NCBI RefSeq assembly: GCF_022348165.1
Contig: NZ_JAKRFI010000001.1
Span: 310,001 to 374,000 of the forward strand
Length of the DNA: 64,000 bases
Reading direction: 5' to 3'
From: Halomonas sp. McH1-25
Lineage (GTDB): Bacteria; Pseudomonadota; Gammaproteobacteria; Pseudomonadales; Halomonadaceae
The notes under the pieces are model-generated. The model was not told where the DNA came from, made no database searches, and was given only the letters and a program-made list of their open reading frames with translations. Below, in pieces: positions 1 to 9,944 of this stretch (position 1 is the stretch's first letter; every line of letters begins with the position of its first letter). The translations under genes and the position numbers were made by a program.

Positions 1-44
1 GACCGTACTCGCCGCTTTCCTGGCATGGCGTTTATACGACGCCT

Positions 45-78
45 GAACGAAAACACCCGCCGGGAACCCCGGCGGGTG
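45..78 (-). terminator. Intrinsic terminator of ectABC
   Basis: An 11-bp perfect GC-rich stem (54-64 with 68-78, loop AAC) lies 37 bp past the ectC stop. Read on the minus strand it is followed by TTTTCGTT, the layout of a Rho-independent terminator. It closes the ectoine operon. Confidence 0.85.
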
Positions 79-114
79 CAAGCACAGCTTCGTTGTGCCG
101 GGTAATGCCCGATG

Positions 115-504
115 TCACTCGGCCGGTGCGTAGGAGCCGTCGGGACGATGATCTTCCTTACCCGTCAGCGCTGGAGTAAAGACGCAGGCGAGCACCATGG
201 TCTTGGAAGCACGCAGCATATGTTCATCGTGCTGGTCGAGAATATAAATGTCGCCCGGCTTGATCGGCCAGATCTTGCCATCGGCCAGCGTCTCGACTTC
301 GCCCTCGCCTTCGATGCAATACACCGATTCGAAGTGATGCTTGTAGTGGATATGCGTCTCGGTGCCTTCGAAGATGCGAGTGATATGGAACGAGAAACCA
401 CCACCATCATCGGCCAGCAGCAGGCGTGTGCTGTCCCAAGTGCCCTTGGTCGCCGCCACTAAGCGATCCGTTTTGCGCGCTTCTTCGAGATTACGAACGA
501 TCAT
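115..504 (-). CDS. ectC: L-ectoine synthase EctC
   Basis: EctC cyclises N-gamma-acetyl-L-2,4-diaminobutyrate to ectoine, the last step of synthesis of this cytoplasmic compatible solute. The 129-residue product has the family's usual length and is a small cupin; it starts [13 protein letters not shown] and carries the cupin core around [19 protein letters not shown] and [16 protein letters not shown]. The start is set by AAGGA about 7 nt upstream of ATG 504. It is the last gene of ectA-ectB-ectC on the minus strand, 86 bp after ectB, with a strong terminator downstream. Identification is secure from sequence and context. No ectoine hydroxylase (ectD) gene is in the window. Confidence 0.97.
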   Translation of the reverse strand: MIVRNLEEARKTDRLVAATKGTWDSTRLLLADDGGGFSFHITRIFEGTETHIHYKHHFESVYCIEGEGEVETLADGKIWPIKPGDIYILDQHDEHMLRASKTMVLACVFTPALTGKEDHRPDGSYAPAE

Positions 505-525
505 ATTGATATCCTTGACTTGCGT

Positions 526-571
526 GACACGTGTCGTACACCAATCAGCCGGCCTTCAGGGCCGGCTGATT
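526..571 (-). promoter_or_regulatory. Hairpin and palindrome between ectB and ectC
   Basis: The 86-bp ectB-ectC spacer holds a 12-bp perfect stem (543-554 with 560-571, 5-nt loop) and, closer to ectC, the perfect palindrome GACACGTGTC (526-535). The hairpin has no clear U-tract on the minus strand, so it may stabilise or process the mRNA, or attenuate, rather than fully terminate. The palindrome could be an operator. I looked for a sigma54 -24/-12 element upstream of ectC, as described in Halomonas elongata, and did not find a convincing one. Confidence 0.5.
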
Positions 572-590
572 TACTTAGCGTAGCCGATGT

Positions 591-1919
<1,329 letters not shown>

Positions 1920-1929
1920 TCAGTACGCC

Positions 1930-2508
1930 TCAGAGTCCCGTCGGATCGTAGGGACCGATACGCACCAGGTTCTCGGGATCGTGTTCACCGCCGAGCTGAT
2001 CGGTGGAGAAGAACTCCCGACTGTTGAGAGGTGCCTGCCAGCGGTCGGCAAGTCGCTTGAAGAGCCCCCAAGACGCATGGTTGTCGGGCGTGATGGTGGT
2101 TTCGAGGTGACGGATGTTGGCCATTTCCGGACGACGCATCACCGCTTCGACAAGGCGTCTCGCCAGGCCGGTGCCGCGAGCCTTTTCACCCACGGCAACC
2201 TGCCATAGGAAATAGGTATCCGGCGCATTGCGCTTGGGGTAGCCGGAGACGAAACCGACGATTTCCCCTTCTTCGTTGGTGGCGACAGCACAGCTGTCGC
2301 GGAACTGAGTTGCCAGCAGCAAATAGGCATAGGCTGAATTGACATCGAGCGGTGGGCAGGACTTCACCAACTCGTATATCCCCCAACCGTCGTCGGTCGT
2401 TGGCTTACGAATGAACAGCGGAGTATGGGCATGCCCTACCACGGCATCCGCGACACTGGGCTTTGCCAGATCGGCCGATGGGGTAAATGCTTTAGTCGTT
2501 GTGTTCAT
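1930..2508 (-). CDS. ectA: L-2,4-diaminobutyrate N-gamma-acetyltransferase EctA
   Basis: EctA transfers an acetyl group from acetyl-CoA to diaminobutyrate, giving the substrate of EctC. The 192-residue protein is a GNAT-fold enzyme; the acetyl-CoA loop is seen as VGEKARGTGLARRL, followed by the family-typical LETTITPDNHASWGLFKRLA. It is the promoter-proximal gene of ectABC, 73 bp before ectB. The Shine-Dalgarno is weak. The upstream 165 bp are AT-rich and contain the likely operon promoter. Confidence 0.96.
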   Translation of the reverse strand: MNTTTKAFTPSADLAKPSVADAVVGHAHTPLFIRKPTTDDGWGIYELVKSCPPLDVNSAYAYLLLATQFRDSCAVATNEEGEIVGFVSGYPKRNAPDTYFLWQVAVGEKARGTGLARRLVEAVMRRPEMANIRHLETTITPDNHASWGLFKRLADRWQAPLNSREFFSTDQLGGEHDPENLVRIGPYDPTGL

Positions 2509-2540
2509 GGTTAGCGTTCGCCGTTGCGAATTTGCGATGA

Positions 2541-2569
2541 ACTATAACAGGCACTTAGCTATAAATCAA
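2541..2569 (-). promoter_or_regulatory. sigma70-type promoter of ectABC
   Basis: On the minus strand there is TTGATT (2564-2569), a 17-bp spacer and TATAGT (2541-2546), 33 bp from the ectA start. Both hexamers are close to consensus and the spacing is ideal. The AT-rich stretch further upstream (to about 2640) could hold more promoters; ectA promoters with sigma70 and sigmaS sites are known in relatives, but I cannot assign a sigmaS site here. Confidence 0.65.
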
Positions 2570-2673
2570 AAGGCTGCTTATTGTTAAACATTTTTAGCAT
2601 AAATAATCATTATGAAAGCAAGCCCCACCTTCGCTTCAGTTTAGGCAATTTTTCCAGGCTCGCCGCACAAACG

Positions 2674-2699
2674 ACGAGACCGCCAAAAGGCGGTCTCGT
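2674..2699. terminator. Terminator-like hairpin after gor
   Basis: A perfect 11-bp stem with an AAAA loop (2674-2684 with 2689-2699) lies just past the gor stop codon (minus strand). Minus-strand sequence after the stem has only a short T-run (TCGTTTG). It would end the gor transcript and insulates ectA upstream DNA. Confidence 0.7.
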
Positions 2700-2716
2700 T
2701 CTAACGACATGTGGAC

Positions 2717-4078
2717 TCAGGTGCGGCTGGGAGTGCGCATGGTCACGAACTCTTCCGCTCCGGTGGGATGGATACCGACCGTGGCGTCGAAATCCGCCTT
2801 GGTAAGTCCTGCACGCACGGCAATCGCAATGCCCTGGATTATCTCGCCGGCCTCTTCGCCCACCATGTGGGCTCCCAGCACCCGATCGCTGACATCGTCA
2901 ACGATCAATTTCATCAGGCAGCGCTCGTCACTTCCCGACAGGGTGTGCTTCATCGGTCGAAAATCCGCCGTGTAGATCCGTACCGCATCGTACTGGGCGC
3001 GCGCCTCTTCCTCACTCAGCCCCACAGTGCCGATATTGGGGTGACAGAAGACCGCTGTGGCAATGTTCTGGTAGTTCAACGGCTGGGCCGGAACTTCGCT
3101 GAAATGCTGCTGAACCATATGCATGGCTTCGGCCAGCGCTACCGGTGTCAACTCGGGGCCGCCCGTGACATCGCCCAGCGCCAGTATCGAAGGTACGGAA
3201 GTCTCGTAACGATCGTTGACCTTCAGCGTGCCGTTGGGATTCAGGGCGATATCGAACTGGTCGAGCCCCAGTCCCTCGAGATGCGGACGACGACCGGTGG
3301 CGGCGAGTACCGCATCGACCTCCAGAGTTTCGCCATTGGTCAGCATGACCTTGAGCCCACCGTCGACCTTTTCGATGCTTTCGATCGTCGTCTCGAAGTG
3401 GAGGTTGACGCCCTTCTTCGCCATCTCGTCACGGGTGAACTCGCGCACTTCATGATCGAACCCGCGCAGGAACAGCTCGCCGCGATAGATCAGGTGGGAC
3501 TCGCTGCCCAGCCCATTGAAGATGCTGGCGAACTCGACGGCGATATAGCCGCCCCCCAGCACCAGGAAGCGCTTGGGAAAGGTATCGAGATCGAAAACCT
3601 GATTGGAGTTCAGTGCATGCTCATTGCCCGGGAAGTCGGGAACCCAGGGCCAGCCACCAACGGCCACGAGAATTTTCTCGGCCTGTATCGTTTCGCCATT
3701 CACCTCGACGGCATGCTCGCCGACAATACGCGCACGGCCATTGATCAAGCGGACATTGGCATTTTCCAACAGGCGGCCGTAGATGCCGTTGAGACGCTTG
3801 ATCTCCTCGATCTTGTTATCACGCAGCGTGGCCCAATCGAAACGTGGTGCTTCGGGCAAGGTCCAGCCAAAGCCGGCACTGTCCTCGAAGGCTTCGTGAA
3901 AATGTGCCGCGTAGGAATAGAGCTTTTTGGGAACGCAACCGACATTGACACAGGTACCGCCCAGGTAGCGATCCTCGGCGACAGCGACACGGGCCCCGGT
4001 TGCCGCTGCGGTACGCGCCGCACGCACGCCCCCAGAGCCGGCGCCGATGACGAAAAGATCGTAATCGTACTCAGCCAC
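2717..4078 (-). CDS. gor: Glutathione-disulfide reductase
   Basis: An NADPH-dependent flavoenzyme that keeps cytoplasmic glutathione reduced. The 453-residue length fits Gor. The FAD dinucleotide fold is at the N-terminus ([16 protein letters not shown]), the redox-active disulfide is [12 protein letters not shown] (C43, C48), the NADPH fold is [12 protein letters not shown], and the C-terminal active-site pair is in [14 protein letters not shown], with the catalytic histidine. The N-terminal pattern GGVRAAR and the [11 protein letters not shown] segment favour glutathione reductase over lipoamide or mercuric reductase. The gene is alone on the minus strand, back to back with the carbonic anhydrase gene. 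Confidence 0.95.
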   Translation of the reverse strand: MAEYDYDLFVIGAGSGGVRAARTAAATGARVAVAEDRYLGGTCVNVGCVPKKLYSYAAHFHEAFEDSAGFGWTLPEAPRFDWATLRDNKIEEIKRLNGIYGRLLENANVRLINGRARIVGEHAVEVNGETIQAEKILVAVGGWPWVPDFPGNEHALNSNQVFDLDTFPKRFLVLGGGYIAVEFASIFNGLGSESHLIYRGELFLRGFDHEVREFTRDEMAKKGVNLHFETTIESIEKVDGGLKVMLTNGETLEVDAVLAATGRRPHLEGLGLDQFDIALNPNGTLKVNDRYETSVPSILALGDVTGGPELTPVALAEAMHMVQQHFSEVPAQPLNYQNIATAVFCHPNIGTVGLSEEEARAQYDAVRIYTADFRPMKHTLSGSDERCLMKLIVDDVSDRVLGAHMVGEEAGEIIQGIAIAVRAGLTKADFDATVGIHPTGAEEFVTMRTPSRT

Positions 4079-4214
4079 TAGTTTGCTCTCCTATCTTTGG
4101 TTGCGGCGATGATACCAGCCATACCGCTCCTTCGGGAGGGGCGAGCAGTTGACCCCTCTTTCGGCGAAAGGTAAAAGTTCACCCACGACAACGCTCTATC
4201 GTGAGGTTTGCCCT

Positions 4215-4868
4215 GTGAACGACATCGAAAAGCTGCTCGAACAGAACCGCGCCTGGTCCGAGTCCATCAATCAGCGCGATCCGGATTTCTTTGCCCGTCT
4301 TTCACGCCAGCAAAACCCCGACTATCTCTGGATCGGCTGCTCCGATAGCCGTGTACCGGCAAACCAGATCATCGATTTGCCGCCCGGTGAAGTGTTCGTG
4401 CATCGCAATGTCGCCAATATTCTTCACCACAACGACATGAATGCCCTGTCCGTCGTTCAGTTCGCTGTCGACGTGCTCAAGGTCAAGCACATCATGATCG
4501 TCGGTCATTACGGCTGTGGTGGCGTTCGTGCGGCAATCACCGGCACCGAATGCGGTATCGTCGACTACTGGCTGCACTCGGTACGCGAACTGTACAGCCG
4601 CCATCGCCAGGAACTGGGCGACCTGCCGCTAGACGATCAGGTCGACCGCATGTGCGAGCTCAACGTCAAGAGCCAAGTGTCCACACTGGCGCAAACCAAG
4701 ATCATTCAGCGTGCCTGGCTGCGCGGTCAGCCTCTGTCGATCCATGGCTGGGTCTACGGACTGAGCGATGGGCGGGTCAATGATCTCGACTGCACGATCG
4801 AAGGACTGGATCAGGTCCCTCAGCTTTATCGTGTCGACCGCCTGGACCCCGTTCCGCAAAAGGACTAG
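4215..4868 (+). CDS. can: Beta-class carbonic anhydrase
   Basis: Interconverts CO2 and bicarbonate in the cytoplasm. The 217-residue protein aligns along its whole length with E. coli Can. The zinc ligands are C42 and D44 in GCSDSRVP and H98 and C101 in GHYGCGG. The start is GTG at 4215, giving MNDIEKLLEQNRAW, with GTGAGGT 7 nt upstream; an ATG 22 codons earlier adds residues not seen in the family and has no ribosome site. It is a single gene followed by a long hairpin element and a terminator. Confidence 0.94.
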   Translation: MNDIEKLLEQNRAWSESINQRDPDFFARLSRQQNPDYLWIGCSDSRVPANQIIDLPPGEVFVHRNVANILHHNDMNALSVVQFAVDVLKVKHIMIVGHYGCGGVRAAITGTECGIVDYWLHSVRELYSRHRQELGDLPLDDQVDRMCELNVKSQVSTLAQTKIIQRAWLRGQPLSIHGWVYGLSDGRVNDLDCTIEGLDQVPQLYRVDRLDPVPQKD

Positions 4869-5006
4869 GCACTGTCCAAAAAGTACTGCGCGCGGCAATA
4901 CTGCGTTAAAAATCGGCTCAAGATGCTCATTTACACCGCGTAAACTCCGCTCCTTCGCCGATTTTCGCCTTGTCTTACCGTCGCTCGTCGACTTTCCAGA
5001 CAGCAC
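4869..5006 (-). repeat. ~140-nt long-hairpin intergenic element
   Basis: The 138 bp directly after the can stop codon form one large imperfect inverted repeat. The outer arms (4869-4884 and 4991-5006) match at 11 of 16 positions, and all five differences are of the type that gives G-U pairs in minus-strand RNA but A-C mismatches in plus-strand RNA. Inner arms AAAATCGGC and GCCGATTTT also pair, and the tip contains TTTAC-ACCGC-GTAAA. There is no ORF. It has the form of an interspersed repeat, but no second copy exists in this window. Confidence 0.6.
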
Positions 5007-5041
5007 CTAAATCCTCTTATTTAACCGACGCTATCGTCGCT

Positions 5042-5062
5042 GCCCCGGCATGGTGCCGGGGC
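5042..5062 (+). terminator. Terminator-like hairpin after can
   Basis: A perfect 9-bp stem GCCCCGGCA/TGCCGGGGC with a TGG loop, followed by a moderately T-rich run. It probably ends can transcription beyond the long hairpin element. The remaining 5063-5215 holds only a weak promoter-like pair for the transporter operon: TTGTTC (5137-5142), 17 bp, TATGGT (5160-5165). Confidence 0.6.
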
Positions 5063-5215
5063 GATTGCGTTGCCGTTTCATTGTTGTGCTTCAGCCTGCC
5101 CATACGTTAGGTGAATGACGTCACTCGGTTTTTCGATTGTTCCGGTTATCGACTCTCTCTATGGTGGAGTGGGACCTTAGGGGTCATAAAACCAACAATC
5201 ACTTCGGGCTAACAC

Positions 5216-6790
5216 ATGACGTTCAAGAAAACTCTGCTCGCCTCCTTGATTGGCGCCACGCTGAGCCTGCCGCTGGCTGCCACTGCCCAGACCGATGACA
5301 TCACCCTGCGTGTCGCCTACGATGCCGACCCGGTGTCGCTCGATATCCATGAACAGCTCTCCGGCGGCATGCTGCAGCTGTCTCATCTGACGTTCGACCC
5401 GCTGGTGCGCTGGACCCAGGACTTCGAGTTCGAGCCACGCCTGGCCAGCGACTGGGAGCAGGTCGATGACACCACCATGCGCATGACGTTGCGCGATGAC
5501 GTGACTTTCCACAGCGGCAACCCGTTTACCGCCAAGGACGTGGTGTGGACGGTCGAACGCCTCAAGCGCAGCCCCGACTTCAAGGCCATCTTCGATCCGG
5601 TGGCCAGCGTCACCGCCATCGATGAACATACGGTCGAATTCAAGACCAAGAAGCCCTATCCGCTGCTGCTGAACCTCGCTACGTATGTCTTCCCGATGGA
5701 TAGCGAGTTCTATTCCGGTACCGCCGATGGCGGCAAGGACAAGAGCGAAATCGTCAAGAACGGCAACTCTTGGGCCTCTACCCACATCTCCGGCACGGGG
5801 CCTTTCAAGGTTACCCAACGCCAGCAGGGAGTGAAGGTCGAGTTCGAACGTTTCGAGGACTACTGGGACACCGACTCGCCGGGCAATGTCGACCACATCG
5901 TGCTGACCCCGATCAGCGAGAATGCAACTCGTGTGGCCGCGCTGCTCTCCGGTGACGTCGACTTCATCGCCCCGGTACCACCCAACGATCTCGAGCGCGT
6001 CCGCAACGACGAAGACGTCAAGCTGGTCACCATGTCCGGCACGCGCATCATTACCATGCAGATGAACCAGAAGCGCGTCGAGGCGTTCAAGGACCCGAAG
6101 GTACGCCAAGCCTTCGCCTACGCCATCAATCAGGAGGCAATCGCCGATCGCCTGATGAAGGGCTTTGCCACCCCGGCTGCTCAGCTCTCGCCGGAAGGCT
6201 ACTCCGGCTACAACCCGGATCTCGCGCCGCGCTACGATATCGAGAAGGCCAAGCAGCTGATGAAGGAAGCCGGTTACGAAGATGGCTTCAGCATCACCAT
6301 GATGGCTCCCAACAACCGCTACGTGAACGATGCCCAGATCGCCCAGGCGGTGGCCGCCATGCTGGCCCGGATCAACGTCAAGGTCGACCTGAAGACGCTG
6401 CCCAAGGCTCAGTATTGGGGTGAGTTCGACGATCGCGCCGCCGACATGATGATGATCGGTTGGCATGCCGACACCGAGGACTCGGCCAACTTCTTCCAGT
6501 ACCTGACCGAATGCCCCGATCCCGAAACCGGCGCCGGTCAGTACAACAGCGGCAACTACTGCAACCCCGAGCTCGACGAGATGGTCGCCGAGGCCAACCT
6601 CGAGACCGATCGCGACAAGCGCGCCAAGATGCTCCAAGCCGTGGAGAAAGGGCTTTACGACGATGCCGCCTTCATCCCGCTGCACTGGCAGGACCTGGCC
6701 TGGGCGGCACAGAAGGACGTGCAGATCGAGCCGGTCCTCAACGTCATGAACTTCCCGTATCTGGGAGACGTGGTCGTCGAACAGCAATAA
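5216..6790 (+). CDS. dppA: Dipeptide/oligopeptide ABC transporter substrate-binding protein
   Basis: Periplasmic receptor of the ABC importer encoded by the next four genes. The 524-residue protein has a Sec signal peptide (MTFKKTLLASLIG..., cleavage likely after ATA at about residue 23) and no lipobox. It belongs to the SBP family 5 (Cluster C) receptors, with conserved segments LRDDVTFHSGNPFTAKDVVWT and VRQAFAYAINQEAI. Family members bind di- or oligopeptides, nickel, opines or glutathione, so the ligand cannot be read from sequence alone. The pepQ gene in the same cluster suggests dipeptides, perhaps proline-containing ones. The gene symbol is by family resemblance only. Confidence 0.88.
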   Translation: MTFKKTLLASLIGATLSLPLAATAQTDDITLRVAYDADPVSLDIHEQLSGGMLQLSHLTFDPLVRWTQDFEFEPRLASDWEQVDDTTMRMTLRDDVTFHSGNPFTAKDVVWTVERLKRSPDFKAIFDPVASVTAIDEHTVEFKTKKPYPLLLNLATYVFPMDSEFYSGTADGGKDKSEIVKNGNSWASTHISGTGPFKVTQRQQGVKVEFERFEDYWDTDSPGNVDHIVLTPISENATRVAALLSGDVDFIAPVPPNDLERVRNDEDVKLVTMSGTRIITMQMNQKRVEAFKDPKVRQAFAYAINQEAIADRLMKGFATPAAQLSPEGYSGYNPDLAPRYDIEKAKQLMKEAGYEDGFSITMMAPNNRYVNDAQIAQAVAAMLARINVKVDLKTLPKAQYWGEFDDRAADMMMIGWHADTEDSANFFQYLTECPDPETGAGQYNSGNYCNPELDEMVAEANLETDRDKRAKMLQAVEKGLYDDAAFIPLHWQDLAWAAQKDVQIEPVLNVMNFPYLGDVVVEQQ

Positions 6791-6801
6791 CTTGCCCAAC
6801 T

Positions 6802-6880
6802 GCCGTCCGCCCCGTTGGCGGTGGACGGCCCTACCTCCATTCAACGTCAGGAAAGCGCTCGGCGGCCTGTGTTCCGCCGT
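6802..6880 (+). promoter_or_regulatory. Two hairpins between dppA and dppB
   Basis: The 124-bp gap after the receptor gene contains two stems: GCCGTCC/GGACGGC (6802-6808 with 6823-6829, with extra pairs inside) and CGGCGG/CCGCCG (6861-6866 with 6875-6880). Neither is followed by a T-run. Such structures often protect the receptor mRNA 3' end so that more receptor than permease is made; that role is inferred. Confidence 0.5.
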
Positions 6881-6914
6881 GGCGCCTTTCGTTTCAAGAC
6901 AGGACCCGCAATCC

Positions 6915-7964
6915 ATGATTGCCTTTCTGATCAAGCGCCTGTTTCACGCCCTGTTGGTGATGTTCGTCATCAGCGTGATCAGCTTCGCCATCCAGGACAA
7001 CCTCGGCGACCCGATTCAGCAGATGGTCGGCCAGTCGGTTCCCGAGAGTGAGCGTGCCGTCCTGCGCGAGGAGCTCGGCTTGAACGATCCGTTCCTGGTG
7101 CAGTATCTACGCTTCGCCAAGAACGCAGTGCAGTTCGATTTTGGCTACTCGTATTTCTTCAACGAGCCGACCACCGATGTCATTCTGCGGCACTTGCCCG
7201 CCACCCTCGAGCTCGTGGTAGCTGCGACGTTTCTTATCGTCACGCTATCCGTGCCCATCGGGGTATATAGTGCCATCAAGCCTCGTTCGCCCCTGTCACG
7301 CTTGTTCATGGGCGTGTCGATCGTCGGCATTTCCATTCCCGTCTTCCTGACCGCCATCGTGCTGATCCAGATATTCTCGATCGGCATCAACGTAACGCCC
7401 TTTCCCGACGATACCGGCTGGGGCAGCTGGCTCAATGGCCTGCTTTCCACCGAAGGCGGCATGCCGGCCTATGGTCGGGGCAACGACCTGACCCATGTGT
7501 TCGGTACCTGGTACACCAACTTTGCCTCCTGGGACAGCCTGGTCTACCTGGTGCTGCCGGCGATTTCACTGGCATCGATCATGTTGCCGCTGTTCATTCG
7601 CCTGATTCGTGCCGAGATGCTCGAAGTGCTGCAGTCGGATTACGTCAAGTTCGCCAAGGCCAAGGGCATCAGCATGCGGCGCATTTACTTCCTGCACGCT
7701 CTCAAGAACACCATGTTGCCCGTCATCACCGTTGGCGGCGTACAGATCGGCACGCTGGTCGCCTTTACCATCCTCACCGAGACGGTGTTTCAGTGGCCCG
7801 GCATGGGCTTGATGTTTCTCGATGCCATCGAGCGCTCCGACATTCCGTTGATCATCACCTACCTGATGGTGGTCGGCCTGATCTTCGTGATTACCAACAC
7901 CCTGGTGGATCTGATCTACGGACTGGTGAATCCCACCGTCAAACTGACAGGCAAGCCCGCATGA
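6915..7964 (+). CDS. dppB: ABC peptide transporter permease, DppB type
   Basis: First inner-membrane permease subunit. The 349-residue protein begins MIAFLIKRLFHALLVMF with the first membrane helix right at the N-terminus, has a periplasmic loop after it (QDNLGDPIQQMVGQSVPESE), then the BPD_transp_1 domain with the EAA loop near RAEMLEVLQSDYVKFAKAKG that docks on the ATPases. An upstream in-frame start would add 41 residues unlike the family. It overlaps dppC by 4 bp (ATGA), so the two are translationally coupled. Confidence 0.9.
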   Translation: MIAFLIKRLFHALLVMFVISVISFAIQDNLGDPIQQMVGQSVPESERAVLREELGLNDPFLVQYLRFAKNAVQFDFGYSYFFNEPTTDVILRHLPATLELVVAATFLIVTLSVPIGVYSAIKPRSPLSRLFMGVSIVGISIPVFLTAIVLIQIFSIGINVTPFPDDTGWGSWLNGLLSTEGGMPAYGRGNDLTHVFGTWYTNFASWDSLVYLVLPAISLASIMLPLFIRLIRAEMLEVLQSDYVKFAKAKGISMRRIYFLHALKNTMLPVITVGGVQIGTLVAFTILTETVFQWPGMGLMFLDAIERSDIPLIITYLMVVGLIFVITNTLVDLIYGLVNPTVKLTGKPA

Positions 7965-8902
7965 CGACAACAACACCTACCGTGCCCTCGCGCTGGGCAC
8001 GCTTCCGTGACTCGTATCTGCTCTACAGCTTCAAACGCGACATGATCGCCCAGGTCTGTCTGTTGATATTCGTGACCATGGTCGTAGCGGCCGCCCTGGC
8101 CCCCTGGCTGGCGCCCATGAATCCCTACGATCTGGCGCAGATCGACATTCTCAGCTCCGAATTGCCTCCGTTCTGGATCGAGGGCAGCGATCCGCAGTAC
8201 CTGCTGGGCACCGATGCCCAGGGCCGCGACCTGCTGTCGACGATTCTCTACGGTGCACGGGTATCGCTGATTATCGGCTTCGGCGCAGTCATACTGCAGG
8301 CACTGATCGGGGTCTCCTTCGGCCTATTGGCCGGCTATCTCGGCGGTCGCGTCGATGCCTTTCTGATGCGCCTGGCAGACATCCAGCTGTCATTCTCCAC
8401 CCTGATGGTCGCGATCATCGTCGGCGCCGTGTTCAAGGCCACCTTCGGCGGGGAAACCTTCAGCGAGTACGCTGTGCTGCTACTGGTGCTGATCATCGGG
8501 TTGGCGGAATGGCCCCAGTATGCGCGTACGGTTCGCGCTTCGGTGCTGGCCGAGCGCAGCAAGGAGTATGTCGATGCAGCGCGGGTCATGGGGTTTCGTG
8601 CCAAACGCATCATGTTCCGGCATATCCTGCCCAACACGCTCTCGCCGATCTTCGTCATTTCCACCGTGCAGGTCGCCAATGCCATCATTTCCGAAGCGGC
8701 ACTCTCCTTCCTCGGCCTGGGTATGCCGGAAACGCAACCGTCGCTGGGATCGCTGATCAAGTCCGGCTTCGATTACATCCAATCCGGCTCATGGTGGATC
8801 ACGTTGATTCCCGGCATGGTGCTGGTCGTCTTGGTGCTGGTGATCAACCTGCTGGGCGACTGGTTGCGCGACGTCATGAACCCCCGTCTTTACAAGGGCT
8901 GA
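7961..8902 (+). CDS. dppC: ABC peptide transporter permease, DppC type
   Basis: Second permease subunit, 313 residues, pairing with DppB. It has an N-terminal cytoplasmic stretch, a first helix (MIAQVCLLIFVTMVVAAALA), the conserved LLGTDAQGRDLLSTILYGAR segment typical of DppC/OppC, and the EAA loop KEYVDAARVMGFRAKRIMFR near the C-terminus. The ATG overlaps the dppB stop by 4 bp. An open frame continues about 56 codons upstream inside dppB but is not family-like. Confidence 0.9.
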   Translation: MTTTTPTVPSRWARFRDSYLLYSFKRDMIAQVCLLIFVTMVVAAALAPWLAPMNPYDLAQIDILSSELPPFWIEGSDPQYLLGTDAQGRDLLSTILYGARVSLIIGFGAVILQALIGVSFGLLAGYLGGRVDAFLMRLADIQLSFSTLMVAIIVGAVFKATFGGETFSEYAVLLLVLIIGLAEWPQYARTVRASVLAERSKEYVDAARVMGFRAKRIMFRHILPNTLSPIFVISTVQVANAIISEAALSFLGLGMPETQPSLGSLIKSGFDYIQSGSWWITLIPGMVLVVLVLVINLLGDWLRDVMNPRLYKG

Positions 8903-8906
8903 TCGC

Positions 8907-9944
8907 ATGGCACTTCTCGAAGTCAACAATCTCGATGTGCGTTTCGCACTACGCCACGGCGATGTTCGCGCCTTGCGTGACATCAGCTTCACGCTCGACC
9001 GGGGCGAGCGTCTCGGCATCGTGGGCGAGTCCGGCGCCGGCAAGTCCGTGGCCGCCTTCACCATTCTCAATCTGATCAGCAAACCGGGTTATATCGCCGG
9101 CGGCAGCATACGCTTCGACGGGCAGGAATTGACGACGCTGAAGCCCAAGGCGCTGCAGAAGATTCGTGGCAACAAGATCTCGATGATCTTCCAGGACCCG
9201 ATGATGACGCTCAATCCGGTGCTGACCATCGGTGACCAGATGGTCGAGTGCCTCAAGGCGCACCGTCGCATCAGCACCCGGGACGCACGCAACGTTGCCC
9301 TGAACAAGCTACGCCAGGTCTATATTCCCTCGCCCGAAAAGCGGCTCGACCAGTATCCGCACGAGCTATCGGGTGGCATGCGTCAGCGCATCATCATCGC
9401 CATCTCCCTGCTGCTCGATCCGGACATCATCGTCGCCGACGAACCAACCACGGCCCTCGACGTGACCATCCAGGCCGAGATCATGACGCTGCTGCTGGAG
9501 TTGTGCGAAAAGCACAACGTCGCACTGATCCTGATCACCCACGACCTGGGCGTGGTCAGCCAGGTCACTCAGCGAACCTTGGTCATGTATGCCGGGCGTG
9601 TCATCGAGCAAGGCCCGACCCGGGAAATCATCAACGATGCCCAGCATCCATACACCCAGGGGTTGATCAACGCTCTGCCACAGATGGCCACGCCCGGGCA
9701 TCGCCTCAATCAGATTCCCGGCGCAATGCCTTCGCTGGCCAACACGCCTCCCGGTTGCGCCTTTCATCCGCGTTGCAGCTTTTCCATGGATGACACGGGC
9801 AACCCGCGTCGCGACTGCCGCGAACAGGTGCCCGGGTTCGTCACGTCGGGCAACTGTCATGTGGCCTGTCATATGGTGCGCGACTTGGTCGAGCGCACAC
9901 CGGATGGCAGCGGTCCGCACAAGACATCGCAGGAGGTTTCATGA
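8907..9944 (+). CDS. dppD: ABC peptide transporter ATPase, DppD type
   Basis: Cytoplasmic ATPase of the importer, 345 residues. Walker A is GESGAGKSV, the signature is LSGGMRQR, Walker B is IIVADEPTTALD, and the H-loop is LILITHDLGVV. The C-terminal oligopeptide-transporter extension has the cysteine pattern (PGCAFHPRCSF, then C-REQ) that in some family members binds an Fe-S cluster. It follows dppC by 4 bp and overlaps dppF by 4 bp. Confidence 0.92.
   Translation: MALLEVNNLDVRFALRHGDVRALRDISFTLDRGERLGIVGESGAGKSVAAFTILNLISKPGYIAGGSIRFDGQELTTLKPKALQKIRGNKISMIFQDPMMTLNPVLTIGDQMVECLKAHRRISTRDARNVALNKLRQVYIPSPEKRLDQYPHELSGGMRQRIIIAISLLLDPDIIVADEPTTALDVTIQAEIMTLLLELCEKHNVALILITHDLGVVSQVTQRTLVMYAGRVIEQGPTREIINDAQHPYTQGLINALPQMATPGHRLNQIPGAMPSLANTPPGCAFHPRCSFSMDDTGNPRRDCREQVPGFVTSGNCHVACHMVRDLVERTPDGSGPHKTSQEVS

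Noticed and set aside
505-590. sigma54 promoter before ectC
   Set aside because: No GG-N10-GC with flanking -24/-12 consensus could be found.
2711-4081. 456-codon open frame on the plus strand over gor
   Set aside because: It mirrors gor exactly, has no family motifs, and such antisense frames are common in GC-rich genes.
5177-6934. 585-codon minus-strand frame over dppA
   Set aside because: Shadow of the receptor gene; composition is biased towards His, Val, Gly and Asp, and no domain is visible.
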